DNA of 64,000 bases from Rotaria socialis (Eukaryota > Rotifera > Eurotatoria > Philodinida > Philodinidae). Under the pieces are notes generated by a model. The model searched no databases. It saw only the letters and a list, made by a program, of their open reading frames with translations, and had not been told where the DNA came from. The DNA lies in the NCBI GenBank assembly GCA_905331475.1, contig CAJNYU010002985.1, positions 372,001-436,000 of the forward strand. Reading direction: 5' to 3'. Of this stretch, positions 22,896 to 39,112 are shown piece after piece. The translations under genes were made by a program, and so were the position numbers. How positions within the stretch are numbered: the first letter of the stretch is position 1; every line of letters starts with the position of its first letter.

Positions 22896-25569
22896 ATGAC
22901 AACCGCCAATGCCCAACCAGAAAAACTTGATTCATTACAGAGACTTGAACTCGAATCAACAATTGGATTCGAAGGTTAATATTCTCTATAGAAGTTTCTT
23001 TTAATTCTCAGTTTGATATCTTTTAATAATCTAGGAAAAGTTCCTCATGGTCTTAAATTACATCCCGATCGTATTCATATGATTTATCCATTAGGATGTA
23101 ATTTAGTCATTGAAAATTTACAGACCCGACAACAAGAATTTCTTCTTGGACATAATAATAACGTTTCTTGTTTGACTATTTCAAATAATGGCAAATATAT
23201 CGCCTCAGGTCAAGTAACATTTATGGGTTTCAAAGTAAAATAGAACGAAATTTTATTGAATCGATTTCTCGTAAACACATTTGGTTTTAGGCCGATATTA
23301 TTGTTTGGGACTATTCAAATCGTGATCCATATGCTCGTCTTGTTTTACATAAGGTCAAAATTGAAGACTTAGTTTTCAATTGCACAGATCGTTACTTGAT
23401 TTCCTTGGGAGGACAAGACGATGGTGCGATCATCGTCTGGAATATTGAAACCAAAGAGCCTGTGTGTGGTAGTCCAGCTCAACATAAAAGTGCTGGTATT
23501 ACTTATTGTTTGGTTGCATCGAAAGAAGATGAATATCAATTTTATAGCGGTGGACAGTGAGTAGAGATAGAAATATACCTGTTATGTTTTTTTTTCTCAA
23601 ATACAAATTAACAAATTTAGTGGTACACTTCGATTCTGGCAATTGGATGTACCTAATCGAAAAATTCGACCAACGGACATTAATACAGGCGTTGTTAAAC
23701 GCATTGTTAAATGTATGACTGTAAGTATATATGTTAAACAAAACGAGAATACTATTTTGTATAATTTACATGTCTATAAAGGTTTCACCTGATGGTTTAC
23801 ATCTTTATTGTGGAACAACAACAGGTGATATTCTTATGATTTATATTCCTGCTACTCAATTTAAAACAATTGGGCCTGAAAAGAAAAAATATGCAATGGG
23901 TATTACAGCTATGCAATCATTGGTTAACGGTGATATTTTAATTGGTACAGGAGAAGGAAAAGTTCATATTACAGAAAAAGAAACATTCAAATCATTAAAG
24001 TATTTCGTAAACTACATAATCGACGAATAGATTTTGAATGTATTTTTTTTTCAATTTTTTTTAGATCTTTACAAGCTCTTGGTGAAATAACTTCAGTAGC
24101 ATTGAGAGGCGAAGGTCATATGGTATGAAAATGAATTCTTTTTTATATCATTGAATGAATTACTCAGCTCTCATCAGTTTGTTTTATGAGATGTCAGCCA
24201 GATATAGAGTTAGTGACAAGAGAAAGTAATCATAGAACAATGAAAACAAGTTTCTTCAATATTGAGATTATCTGTAAAACTATTTTCCAATAGATCTTTA
24301 TTGGTACCAATCGATCACATATATATAAAGTCAATTATGCTGATTGGAAAATGGAATTAATAAATACATGTCATAGTTCACCAATACAAGATATTGCCTT
24401 TCCATTGTATGTTTGACATAATAAATTTATCTTGGATTTAAAATCTATGTTCTTGTTTTTCTTTTATAGTGGATCATCGGAATTATTTGGTACATGTAGT
24501 TATCAAGATATTCGGTTGGATATTGTAATCGAATGTATCGTTTATTGTTTTCTTTTTCGTCTAGTATTTGGCATGCGCCAACTGGTAATGAATTGTTACG
24601 TATTACAGAAGCAAATAAAACATGTAATTCAATTTGTTTTACTCGTGATGGTAGAATGATTATCAGGTATGATTGAAAATATGCGATTCGGTGCCGTTTT
24701 TATCTAAGAAATTGCTCTTTTTCTGTTTCCAGTGGATGGGATGATGGTCGTATTCGAGCATTTTATCCTGAATCAGGCCGTGAAATGTTTACAGTCAATG
24801 ATGCTCATCATCGGGGTGTTACAGCCGTGGCTGTTACCAATGATTGTCGTCGTATAGTCAGTGGTGGTGGCGAAGGAATGATTCGCGTTTGGCAAATAAA
24901 TTCTAATTCTCAAGAACTTTTAGCAACAATGAAAGAACATAAAAATGCTGTTGTTTCTATTCGTATTAATAAATCCGATACAGAATGTGTTACAGCATCA
25001 CTCGATGGCACTTGTATTATTTGGAATTTAAAGTAAGAAGAAGAAAATCTATTTATGCAAAGCATTTGTTTTCTTTTTCTCTCGGTTGCATCATTTAAGA
25101 CGGTTTGTACGTAATCAAGTTTTATTTGAAAATACACTTTTTCAATGTGTTGCCTATCATCCCGAAGAATATCATATATTAACTGGTGGTACAGATCGAA
25201 AAATAGCCTATTGGGAAGCGACCAATGGTGCACAAATACGAGAATTGGAAGGATCAAAAAGTGGAACAATCAATGGACTTGATATTGACAGTGTTGGCAA
25301 TTATTTTGTAACAGTGAGCGCCGATAAATTAGTGAAAGTATGAATAATCCTTTAATTTTTTATTTCTTAAGTAAAATACAACAAAAAATTTGCTTTTGTT
25401 TTCTTTTCTTTAGTTATGGCGTTACAATGAAGGTGACGTGCACAGTGTTGGTATTGGTCATGGGAGTGAAGTGAAGAAAGTTAAAATCTGTCCGAATACT
25501 CAACATATTGTATCTGTTAGTGCCGATGGAAGTATTTTTCGATGGAAATTCCCCAAAACCGCTCTCTAA
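22896..25569 (+). CDS. CFAP52: CFAP52 (WDR16), WD40 protein of ciliary doublet microtubules
   Basis: Starts MTTANAQPEKLDSLQRLELE in exon 22896-22974; later exons begin at 23035 and 23291 and the last ends at 25569. About 620 aa of WD40 repeats follow the human CFAP52 sequence closely, with many identical stretches: ASGQVTFMGFKADII, LGTTTGDIL-like YCGTTTGDIL, TSVALRGEGH, RDGRMIISGWDDGRIRAF, SGGGEGMIRVWQI, ECVTASLDGTCIIW, LFQCVAYHPEE, GGTDRKIAYWE and VSVSADGSIFRW. In animals CFAP52 lies inside the doublet tubules of motile cilia. Introns are mostly about 60 bases. It converges on the next gene, with about 107 bases between stops. An X-box-like palindrome precedes it. Confidence 0.95.
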
Positions 25570-25676
25570 GAAATTTTTAAAAAGAAAAACTTTAAGAATA
25601 AATTACTGACGTCTCTTTTTTTCTATAAATGTATATGAGAAAAAAAAACTATCAATCAATGATGATGTTGATTTAT

Positions 25677-26410
25677 CTAAGATATAACATCAACACGCAT
25701 TGCTCGTCGTTTATTTCGTTTTCGTAATGATCCAATAGTTAATAAACGACATATTATATCAATCAGTAGAAAGAATGCAGCTAACAATCCAAAGCCCTAG
25801 AAACAAAAGGATTTAAATTAAGCAAAAAAACAGAATACACGAAGATACTTACAGCAGCTGCACCAGCTGCACCTGTTTGTGCTTTACAATACCCGTTCGG
25901 TGTTGATTGATATGGATCTGATGTATAACGAGACCCAAATATAGTGACTAATTTTACTTCCCAAAAAATTGCAGCAATGGATATGGCAAAAACAAGAAGG
26001 AAGAATGGAATCAAAATAACAGCAACCTAAAGAAACATTTAGAATTTGTCATATAATATAATTGCTCTTGGTAGTTTCAAAGGGATGTCGCGTATCGAAT
26101 TCTAAATACATACTATTCTTGTCGTAATTTTCCAATGTTTTCGTTTACGTAATGCAACAAATACATGAATCACAAAAATAATTATAACAGTAACAAGACT
26201 GAGAATGAAAATAACGATCGTTGCTGTTTTAACTGTATTTGCCAATAATGACCGATATGAATCTGGCGAAGGATTTTGACTGCACTCTACTAATGCTGCA
26301 ACATATTGATTTGTTTTATAACCTTGACATATCTGCGAAACCCAATCAGCTTGCTGTGCCCAACCAGTCGACGCAACCAATGCACAAACCATACCAAAGA
26401 AAAGACACAT
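25677..26410 (-). CDS. Four-helix membrane protein, family not recognised
   Basis: Exons 26114-26410, 25853-26026 and 25677-25796 give 196 aa from the ATG at 26408-26410 (MCLFFGMVCALVASTGWAQQ). Hydrophobic segments are residues 1-17 (signal peptide or helix 1), a long helix around TATIVIFILSLVTVIIIFVI, a third VAVILIPFFLLVFAISIAAI and a fourth LLAAFFLLIDIICRLLTI. The tail is very basic (RKRNKRRAMR). The loop after helix 1 has two Cys (QICQGY, VECSQN), a general plan like tetraspan or MARVEL-type proteins. The start is uncertain. An upstream ATG at 26554 opens MENRKVYRRDRSYWKSILGILEILIV, which would complete helix 1 and ends at a GT donor, but no AG acceptor exists before 26360. The protein sits in a membrane; its role is unknown. 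Confidence 0.6.
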
Positions 26411-26554
26411 CAACAAAAAATGAAAGCGAATTCAAATTATAAATTTTTGGTTGAATTCAAAGAAATTATATTTTACCACAATAAGAATTTCTAAAATTCC
26501 TAATATTGATTTCCAATATGAACGATCACGCCGATAGACCTTCCTATTTTCCAT

Positions 26555-27473
26555 TTACTTCTTCTTCACCTTTAAAAATTCAAAAAGAATGACCTCCTGC
26601 TGTAAGAATACTTTTTTCTTATATTCGACAACGAGAGATTTCTCTTATAATTGAATAGAGGAAAAAAAGCAGCAAAACACGTAACCAGGCATAATTGTGT
26701 TTATAGGTTAAAACACGTTCAACGTGATGACGATACATTAACTAATTATCTATCATTAGATACTTTTTTAATGTGCTTAATTTTATTCAATTATGAATTA
26801 ATAATATCACGATTTCCATTACATTTTAATCGAAAAACATCCGATGTTTTTTATGAGTAACAATATGATGGCTAATTAATTGGATTAGAACCTGCAAAAA
26901 TTATCATAAACATATTTTACATAATAACGGCTCTACTAAATCGCTCAAACATGAATGAAGACTTCAATCCTATGTTGTAGAGAATATTGAACTAATCAAA
27001 AATTGACTCCATGATCAGTGATACTTCTCACAACGTTCGATCTCCTAACTAACTCCTGCACAATTATAAATATTGTGTGACTACAAAGAAAAACTACTAT
27101 TCTAATCGAATCTTCGTTAGAATTTTTCATAACAGATCTAAATCATGGGCATCGTCCCGAATCGCTTAAGATTCTATAGCAACACAAATTTGTAATATAG
27201 ATTTTTCTACGTTCTTTTCTTCATGCTTGATCGTTTATTTTAATCATTCAAAAAATCAGTGTGCTTTGTTCTAAATATTATTAACAATACGAATGAAAAA
27301 CAAATGCTCATGTCACCAATAGAATTCAACAACGAATAAAAAGTTTCTTGATAAATGCAACAACACAAAAAAATGACCACACTTAAAAGCATTGAGATAA
27401 AAATTGATAGTTCTGGATAGTTTTATTTTGTTATCAGTAGACGAAAAACAAAATGAAATTGATTCCTTTTTCA
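26555..27473. other. Intergenic region
   Basis: AT-rich, with no gene, RNA or repeat that I can support. It separates the start of the membrane-protein gene from the 3' end of PCYT2, both on the minus strand. Confidence 0.5.
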
Positions 27474-29815
<2,342 letters not shown>

Positions 29816-30133
29816 GTTTTAGTAATACGGAAAGATAAAGAAAAAAAAGAACTTAAATTTGTATGAATAAATAAGTCAATTTGACTATTCATTCGTCAAA
29901 TGTTGAACCACAATAATAGCAAAAAGATAGATGCCGCCACTGTCATCCGAGAACAAGCAACGGATTGGTCCAAACGAAAATGAGGAGGCTACTATGTTTG
30001 ATATTATCATATATTCGTGATCCGTTGAACGAATTTTAAAAATCGAATTAAAAGATTTTATTTTTTAAAATTTATCTTTAAGATGCCATTCATTTCATTC
30101 CGGTGAATAAAATTGAAAAGAAAAAGAAAAGCA

Positions 30134-33100
30134 ATGTTACTATCAAAAATACGTGAACGGTCTTTATGTCTTTTAAATTCCGAAACTCTTGATGCAACAT
30201 TTCAACCGTGGCTTACTATAGCAGATGCAAAATTTCATCCTGATGTTTCGTATGATAAACTATAACTCAACAATCTATTGCTATTTTTTCTCTCTAAATT
30301 CTAGTGCACTCTATTGTAATGCTAATCTTAATCCAATTCAATCGATTCAAACGAATTATTTACCTTCATTTATTTCGTATTTATGGCCATTGGTGCATCA
30401 TGGTGGTAATATTTGGGCTGTAGATCATCCGACAACACGAGAAGCAATGCAACTGAAATTTGTTTTGAAATATGATCTATTCATATGGGATCGTTTCTAT
30501 CATTCAACAAATGTTCATCCATCGTTTAACTCCGATGTTGTTTATCCGAAAGTATTAATTCTTGCACCGGATTGGTTTACTTGTGAAAATGCATATAAAC
30601 ATTTATCGAATGTAAATACAGATGTATTAAAAACAGTTACTATGTGTTGTATTTATGAGGGACAAAATATTGAGAGTGAATTATATAGGAAATTATTAAC
30701 GCAAGGCTGTGATCTACTCATAGCCACACCGACTATTGTTAATGATTTAATACAAAAACGTTATATTCATTTTGAACGACTCGAAATGATTGTTGTAAGT
30801 TTCACATGTTTAATATATTTTGATTAAGATGAAAGTCACTGATTAGACTAATGGAATATAGACTAGGAAATATTCATTTTTGGATGAATCTTTTATTAAT
30901 CTCGGACGGCATTTGTTGAACTCAGTATTTTCTTTGATTTTCAAAAACGTTCATACGTCTGAATGCATGTTTTCCTGAGCAGGAAGTCAGTTTTCTCCTT
31001 GTCTCATCTGTAGTTTGAATGAAATGAAAAAACTGGGCCACTCTTCCTATAGAAGTATCTCTTGCGGCAAAATAAAAAGCAAAGGTATTCTCATAACGTT
31101 CCATTGAATCTTATATTTATTTATCTAGTACGATCAATTCGATCTTCTTCTTCAAACGATCGAACCTGTCCATGAAATTTTAAATCTTATTCAATTGCAT
31201 ACGAATAAAATCAGATCTATTCAACATTTTTTTCTCTCTCGTATTGTCAATCAACAAACAAAAGATTTTATTTTCGAACATTTCGCATCGAATAAAACTC
31301 ATTATTATCTTTCATCATCAATGATGGAAACACATACATATAAAAACTTCTTCGTCTATTGCGAACCATGTCGAGACTGGGGTGAACGTAAACATATCAT
31401 CAAAGAAACACTAGATTTAGCACATCGTTGCCATAAAAAGATTGTCATGTGTGCAAATCAAACACGTCGTTTAGCAACAATGCACAGTATTCTCAATGAT
31501 CTATCGATTCAATCAATATTAATTCATCCGCAACTAAATCACGATGAAATTCAGCAGTATATACATGAATGGCAAACAATAAATGATCGTCCATTTATAT
31601 TATTAATACAAGACGATGTATTAAATGATGTAGCGATTGACAACGCAGATATAATTATTCATCTTGATGTTCAACGTCTTATCTGGTATCAATTATACAA
31701 TCAACGTATGAAATTAATCTATAAACATCTATTAGACGATAGTCTTTCTAATAAAATAAGAAAAACTGAATTAACATCATTAAAATTATTCGAAAAATTC
31801 TACCAATATAATCCATCAGCAAATATACCATTGGTAGTTATATTATGGCCAGGTGATTGTGCACAAGTAACCTATGATTTAGTAGATTACATAACTAATT
31901 CCAATTCTTATCTGCATCCACTGATTGAACGTTTAGCAAAAAATAATTGCTATGAATCTTTACAAGCAAAAATGAGTGTTGCATTTTGTCCAACGTTGAA
32001 AACGTTTGGTCGATGTTTAAATGAAAAGACTTTAAAACGTTGTCCATATAGACATCATTTTCATTATGATGTTGATTATATTGAACAAATAGCTGAAAAT
32101 AAAAATGAAAATCTTCTATCAGATTCGTATGAATTATGTTTACCGAATGCAGGTGAAATTGAATTACGCATAACACATGTTAGCGATGGAAATCGCCTAT
32201 GGGCGAATATATTACGTTCAAGAAATGATGTTAATCAAACATTAAATAAAATATTTGATTATGATTTATTTTATAAACAAATTGAAGATGCTTTTAATCG
32301 TGTCAAAAATCGGCCATTAAGTGAAATTGTGCCAGGTGAAATTTATTTTTACATTGATGATCATCATAAAATACATCGAGTTTATGTATACGAACAAGAA
32401 CAAACATATTTTGATATAAGAAGATGTGATTCGATTTTAAATCGACTTTTAAAAGTGTCAAATACTGGTACGACGATTGAGAAAGATCAAGATACAAATC
32501 AACAATCACTCAGCTTGAATGAACAAAAGTAATTATTGCTTTGAGTTATCCATTAGTTGGGTTTTAGTAAGTGTGACTTTGGGAAACAAGAAAGTATCTC
32601 ATATCTTTAATAAACTGAACAATAATAGCGTAACTAACGAGCGGAATATTTTCGAATAAAACTATTTGTTCTACATATAAAAGTGTCTATTAAGAGTTTT
32701 TTGTTATTCAATATCTTCGTCATGCTTAACTCTTGTCCTATGAGAACAAAGTTACACATGTTTATAAAAACAACTATTTCATAATAAAATTTAAACAAAC
32801 AAACAAGACCATCTCTTTTTAGTTCATCGTTTACTGCCGTCGATCATCCTACATTAGTTGTATTTAGTCTTGATACTGGCATAACATTTACATTGAAACC
32901 TAATGAACACCTCTATTCTATTGAACCATCATCATTGAAACAGTATCCTCCACTAGCAACAGAAATTATCCTATGTAATATTTATCCATTAGATAAAATA
33001 ACTATGACATTTACACCGTTTACAATTGAAACAGTTCGTTCATTAACATTAAATGAAGTATTTATGGGACGAATTAAATTAGCCACTCGTTCATGTTTTT

Positions 33101-36050
33101 GGATAGATCCACTTGTTAAACCAGTACGTTTAACTGCACTTAAACGTATTGCATATGATAAACCAATACGAAAACAATTGATGTTATCGAAACTTGTTCA
33201 ATCGAATGATGATCATTTGACTTTACTTGAACGTATAGCTGTCGAAGCTAACATTTGTGAAGCACGAGTACCACCGATTCAAGAAGAAAACATCGAGCCA
33301 ACAAAATCCAACGAACAAGAACTAGCAAAAGAAGATACAATTCAAGATTTTACACCTGAATTCAAACCATTTCTTAATCGTATTGGACAACTTATTATTA
33401 ATCCTGTTGGTCGATCAAAAGAATTTTTCATTAAACATAATCAACCATTACCAAATTCAGATTTTCTAAAACAAGTCTCTTCAGAAAACATTGAAAAATC
33501 AACTCAAGAATCTTCATCATCCAATGATAAACAATTTTCCGTTGAAAACAAGATTCAAATCGATCGATGTATTCCACTTGGCCGTGGACATCAAATTCAT
33601 ACAAAACCATCATCATTACTCGACAACATTCTTCATCGGCCGCAATCGATTCCTTTAGTAAATCCTGCTAATTTTCAACAATCACCGATCGATTCAACCA
33701 AAACAACTCGATCTGAAATTGGACCAAGTAAAATGATACAAAAAATTGAGAAAAAAAATCAACAAATTGAAGATCAAGAAGAAAATGAAGTATATGAGGT
33801 AAACTTAAATGTATTTTCTTATTCTTTTACGTAGGTATTGTGTCACAGCATGACAAAATGTTTGTTCCTAGAAGTGAAAACAATTCTGTTTCTCTATTAT
33901 CATTAGCAAGTTGACTAGGAACTCGTTGTTTTTGTAACTCGTGACTATACTTTTAATAAGTCTTAAAAATCACTTAGCGGAAATAATATTTTCCTTAGGG
34001 ATAAAAAGAGAAACTATAGTGATGCCAGTTTTAGAACAAGAAAAAAATTATTATGCTTGAGCCTCCCTCCCGAGTAAACAGGCAATCGAACTGAATCCTT
34101 TAGGAGACTGACTTCTCTATACTTCGTTAGTCCTACACATGAGCTCCAACGGAAGTCAGCCATTAGTAAATATTGTCTTATGAGATATTTGATTAAAAAA
34201 ACTCATTTCATACGACTTGTTCTCTTAGGAAATAATTATGTTAAATTATTAAGATATTAATAAGAGTCAAAAATTGTCTAGCACATTTGATCTATTCTTG
34301 TATCTCTCGGTACTTTGCCAACAGAGACAGCATTGAGTCAACCATGAAAATACTAACTATGGCATCGATATGATTAAATTTGTAAACATGATTATCTATA
34401 GTGCTATTTAATCTGTATAAACAATAAAGGATTGTTTAGAATGAATATTTTTTTGTTGAAACGTCAACCATTTAGCACTTAAACTATGCGATGAAACAGT
34501 CGATATCAACAGCTATTCTATATGTCAATAACTTCAAATTAGTCGAGCTTTAAATATTGTCTTATTCTATGAGAATTATCACATAGCTAAACACTAAATT
34601 GAATATCGAAATAGTGTCATGTCTCAGAAACTACCGGATGGAATTATGCCTGTTACACATAGATAAAAAAAAGTTTTGAACTAAAGCAGAAATCTTCCAT
34701 ATTCTTTATAAATTGAATCAGTTGTATCGCTTTCTCGTACTGAAAAAATGCTGTATACATTATGCATGATTACATCTATCTCAACTTTCTTCTTAAGCCG
34801 ATAGTGCCATTTAGGAAATTGAATTAAATATTTTTCTCTGTATATCACAAAAATACGAATTTTTTCTAGTTGAATGAATCTCGACCTTTGGTTTTTTTGA
34901 GTTATTCCAATACAAAATCTAAAGAAAAGAATTCATAATTAAGATTATGATTGCTCTTCTTTTAAAGGATACTGTTGATACAACATCACATACAGAGGCA
35001 GCAGTTCTACCTACTACCAAATCATCAGAATCTAAACAAAAACTAGCTGATGATAATGATAATAATAATGATGATGATGATCAGATGATGTTTATATTTG
35101 GTCCAAAGTTATTTTCTCAACTTCGACAAATAAAAGATATGGAAGATGAACAACGTCGTCAAGGAGACTTTCGAGTTCAACGAAATCGTAATCGTCATAC
35201 ACGTAATAATAATAATAATAATAATAATAGCAGCAGCAATGCAAGAATAAACAATCAAGAGAATCATGATGATGAAAACAATGAAGAAACTGAACAGAAA
35301 CCTCAAGTACCAAACATGAGTCGTTATGAACCATTCGTTGACGAACGCGGTCCATTAACACAGGAACAGATTGATTATAAACAAACGCAACGTAAAACAC
35401 GTCTATTTTGGGAGCAAACAGCTCGAGATATTTATTTAACAATCGGCTTTTATAATGTCGATTCAACACAAACACGTGTTGAATTTCAAACCAATTTAAT
35501 TGTGTGTCGAACTAGAATTCGTGCATACGATCGTTTTGTTCGAATACATTTATCTCATGATATTCTACCAGACAAATGTCTATTTCAAGTACGTCGTTCA
35601 AATATTTTATTAACAATACGTAAAGCAACTGAAGGTTTTACGTGGCCAACATTAACAAATCGACCTATTGAACCCCGACCCGATTTTTTTGTTATCGATT
35701 ATGGTTCTGATGATGAATCCGATACAGAAAAACGACGTCGAACTGTTAATCAAAAATGGGATCAAATACGAAATGACAAAAGTCAATTAAAATCAAATAA
35801 TGACGATCATAAATTTCTGCTCGATGATGTTGTCGATGATGATGATCAACAACAACCAACAGATAAATTAAATAAAATTGAAAAAGATAATAATAATGAA
35901 CAAGAATTAACTGATACATCTTCTGATTGTCATTCAACCGATTCAGACGATTGTTATTATGAAGATCAAGTACCTGCTAATCATATACCACAAGGTTATG
36001 ATGAAGCGGATTATGATCATCGTTTTTATGGACAACAGATGAGATCTTAA
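30134..36050 (+). CDS. TDRD12: TDRD12-like piRNA-pathway protein (helicase core, zinc finger, Tudor, CS domain)
   Basis: Exons 30134-30249, 30305-30794, 31129-32528, 32823-33798 and 34968-36050 join in phase to 1354 aa. In order: a DEAD-like N-terminal lobe (PKVLILAPDW; DLLIATPTIVNDLIQ; LEMIVYDQFDLLL in place of DEAD), a C-terminal helicase lobe, a CCCH-type finger CPTLKTFGRCLNEKTLKRCP followed by YRHH, a Tudor-like segment (ELRITHVSDGNRLWANI), a linker, a CS/p23-like domain (LFWEQTARDIYLTIGFYN, then FQVRRSNILLTIRK) and an acidic tail. This is the TDRD12 order. In animals TDRD12 binds PIWI proteins and supports piRNA production in germline granules. I see no classical GxGKT P-loop, and the N-terminal Tudor domain of vertebrate TDRD12 is absent. 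Intron 33799-34967 is unusually long. PSMD6 starts 120 bases downstream. Confidence 0.8.
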
Positions 36051-36169
36051 AATTTTCAGTCGGATATTATAATTGTTATTGTGTGTGTTTTTTTTTGTTT
36101 TGTTATAAAGAAAGATAATACATGTTTAGATCTTTGTCAAGTTGCGTTAGTTTGTTTTATTTATAGATT

Positions 36170-38176
36170 ATGCCTATTGAAGATTTATCCGATGAAGGCC
36201 TTCCTAAAGTGCCAAATCTTGATTTAGCACAAATAAAATTTCTATTAACAATTAAACCGAATGATGTAGCACTGAAAGAAAAACTATTAAATGAAATCAA
36301 ATTAAACAACATGACATCATTCTATAGTGAATGTGTAAACGACGGTCAATTGTCATCTGATGACAAACTTCTTCAAACTATGCGATCGGTTAATGAAGAA
36401 AAAATTAAAGAATTCGATGAAAAAATTCAAGAAACTGAAAAAACATTTGGTGATAGTGAAATCCGTGAATGTTATTTAGCAAAAGCTCAATATTTATGTA
36501 CAATTGTTGATCGTGAACAAGCATTAACATGGTTAAGAAAAACTTATGAAAAAACTGTTACATTGGGACATCGTCTTGATTTAATTTTCTACCAATTACG
36601 TTTAGGTTTATTTTATATGGATCAAGATTTAATTGGAAGAAATTTAGATAAAGCCAAAACATTAGTTGACGAAGGCGGCGATTGGGATAGACGTAATCGT
36701 ATGAAAGTTTATCAAGGTTTACGTGCAATGTCAATTCGAGATTTTAAATCAGCTGCTGAATTGTTTCTCGATACAGTTGCAACATTTACATCTTATGAAT
36801 TAATGGATTATCAAACATTTGTTACATACACAGTTATTTGTTCGCTTCTGGCACTTGAACGACCAAAGTTACGAGAAAAAGGTTTGTTTTCTTCAGTAAA
36901 GAATAAGTAATGAAAGAAAAACTGTTTGACAATAGATTTTTCTTTTTATAGTCTCATGAAATCAATTTAGGTCTAGTGAGAAATTTATTTTATTGTCCGC
37001 CTTGGAATACGTCCTACACAAAGATTATTCTAAATGAACTACGACGACAAGAGCGCAGAATATTCAGAAGAAAAATAGACGCCACCCTCTGAAAAATTCT
37101 TTTCTCCTCGATAAGACTTCAAAGAAAAAATGAGCTTGAAAAGGTGTTGTAATATTATGATCGCACACATGACAGTAATTCTCGCTCGGAGAAGGTATCA
37201 CAATATAAAACAAAGAATTATCGTTAATTCTACGACCTCCCATTTGTACTTTCAGTCTGACAACGCTGAACATCGCGTGTTACCAGTTTTTATTTTGTGA
37301 GACTTTCAGCCTTTTATCCAAAGACGATAGAAAATGAGTGACAACTCTTATTTTGTCTTTTTCTTGTGCACTGACCTTGTTTAAAAATAGTCTGGAAAAA
37401 ACCTTGGAAAATATCGCATCCTGTTTTTATCAAATCTCTCACCACAAACTTTTGAACAAAAGAACTTCATACAATAGAAAACGCTAATATATTGTTATTA
37501 AACATCATCCCACTATCGTATATTTATTTTTGATTCTATTGAATACGATATTAATCTTATTCTATTTTTGTTTTTAATTTATAATTATCTTGCATAGAGG
37601 CCTAGCTGATAAATCTCAGTACTTATTTGTTCTATAAAAATTTGCCATTATTTTATCGACCAATTGAAATAGAACCATTCTGTCTTATTTATTTCTCTTT
37701 TCGTTTTCGTTTTCGTTTTAGTTATTCGTGGTAGCGAAATTCTCGAGATTCTTCATGGGCTTCCATTAGTCAAAGAATATTTATTCTCGCTCTACGAATG
37801 TCGTTATGCAGATTTTTTTCGTTGCTTAGCAAAAATTGAACACGATCTACTTAGTCAAGATCGTTATTTCGCACCACATGTAGCATATTATGTACGAGAA
37901 ATGCGTATTATTGCATATAATCAATTATTACAGTCATATTCATCATTAACACTTAAAGGTATGGCACAAGCATTCGGTTGTTCCGAAGGATTTCTTGATA
38001 AAGAACTATCACGTTTTATTGCAAACGGACGACTCAATTGTAAAATCGATAAAGTCCGTGGCATTATTGAAACAACACGGCCTGATTCGAAAAATTTTCT
38101 CTATCAAGAAGTTATCAAAAAAGGTGATTTATTACTCAATCGCGTGCAAAAATTAAGTCGTGTTATTAACATCTAG
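36170..38176 (+). CDS. PSMD6: 26S proteasome regulatory subunit PSMD6 (Rpn7)
   Basis: Exons 36170-36881 and 37722-38176 give 388 aa; the human protein has 389. It starts [20 protein letters not shown]. The N-terminal helical repeats include [22 protein letters not shown], kept here as two overlapping parts ([11 protein letters not shown] and [11 protein letters not shown]). The PCI domain follows, with [54 protein letters not shown] and [20 protein letters not shown]. It belongs to the lid of the 19S regulatory particle and is ubiquitous and essential. The start codon is only 120 bases after the TDRD12 stop, and an AG (TTTATAG) lies three bases before the ATG, a plausible cis- or spliced-leader acceptor. 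Intron 1 is 840 bases, long for this window. Confidence 0.95.
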
Positions 38177-39081
38177 TTCAAGGGTTTATTTATATGATTT
38201 AGGTGAAAACAAATATGTCTATGTTCGGTTTTCTTTCTTTTTATGTATAGCTACATGCTTATAAGAAATGTGAATAAACAAGCGCATGAAAAAGAAAAAA
38301 ATAATATATATATATATATTTACAAGTATACTTTAGATTAACAAGACATACGATAGATTTTGTAATTTGTTATTTTATAATGGTCTTGATTGAAAAAATA
38401 AAAGATTAAAAAAACATAAGTAGTTGCACTTAAGCTATATTACAATAACAACCGAAGAGTTCTATTAAGCATGTAAACCGACACAATCATTTTACATTAT
38501 TTGTACTTTATTTTTAGGACATATGTAAACTGTTTTTTAATATGTAATGACACAAACAGAAAAATCGATGTGTAATCGTAGAAATCTTGTCAATTATTTT
38601 ATTGATTTCTGTATTAGTTTTCTTGTCAGATTTTTGTCTTCAGAAATAATTCATTCATATACGTACGGCATATATAAATATCTAGATATGTATATATTTG
38701 CGTCTACTGTATGTCTTTGCGTTATTTGGCAGTCGTTATTGCATGTTACTCACAAAGAAGAGAAAGATGGTAGAAAGAAGAGAGAAAAAGGAAGTCCTTT
38801 TCTTTCTCTAATCCAGGCAATGCAATTCGTGAGCAAAACGATATTTTACGTCTTTATTTATTTCTCATGTCCTGCTGTTTTACAGCTCGAACATAAAATT
38901 GAAGTCATGTGAGAATCATCAATTTATATGTTTTTCTCTCTTCGTCTTCAAATGGAAAGTTATTTGATTCTCATAATCATCGTTCGTTGTTGATCAAGAT
39001 CAGATTACAAGATGAAATTTTTTTTGTTAGATATTATTCTCTATATCTTTTGCATTGATAGATGATAAAAAATAATCATTT

Positions 39082-39112
<31 letters not shown>

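Noticed and set aside
35200-35232. AAT repeat as a CRISPR or satellite element
   Set aside because: It is an in-frame Asn run inside the TDRD12 coding exon.
37064-37273. Minus-strand frame in the PSMD6 intron with a CHVC motif
   Set aside because: Only 69 codons, a single Cys pair, no splice context and no family resemblance; likely chance.
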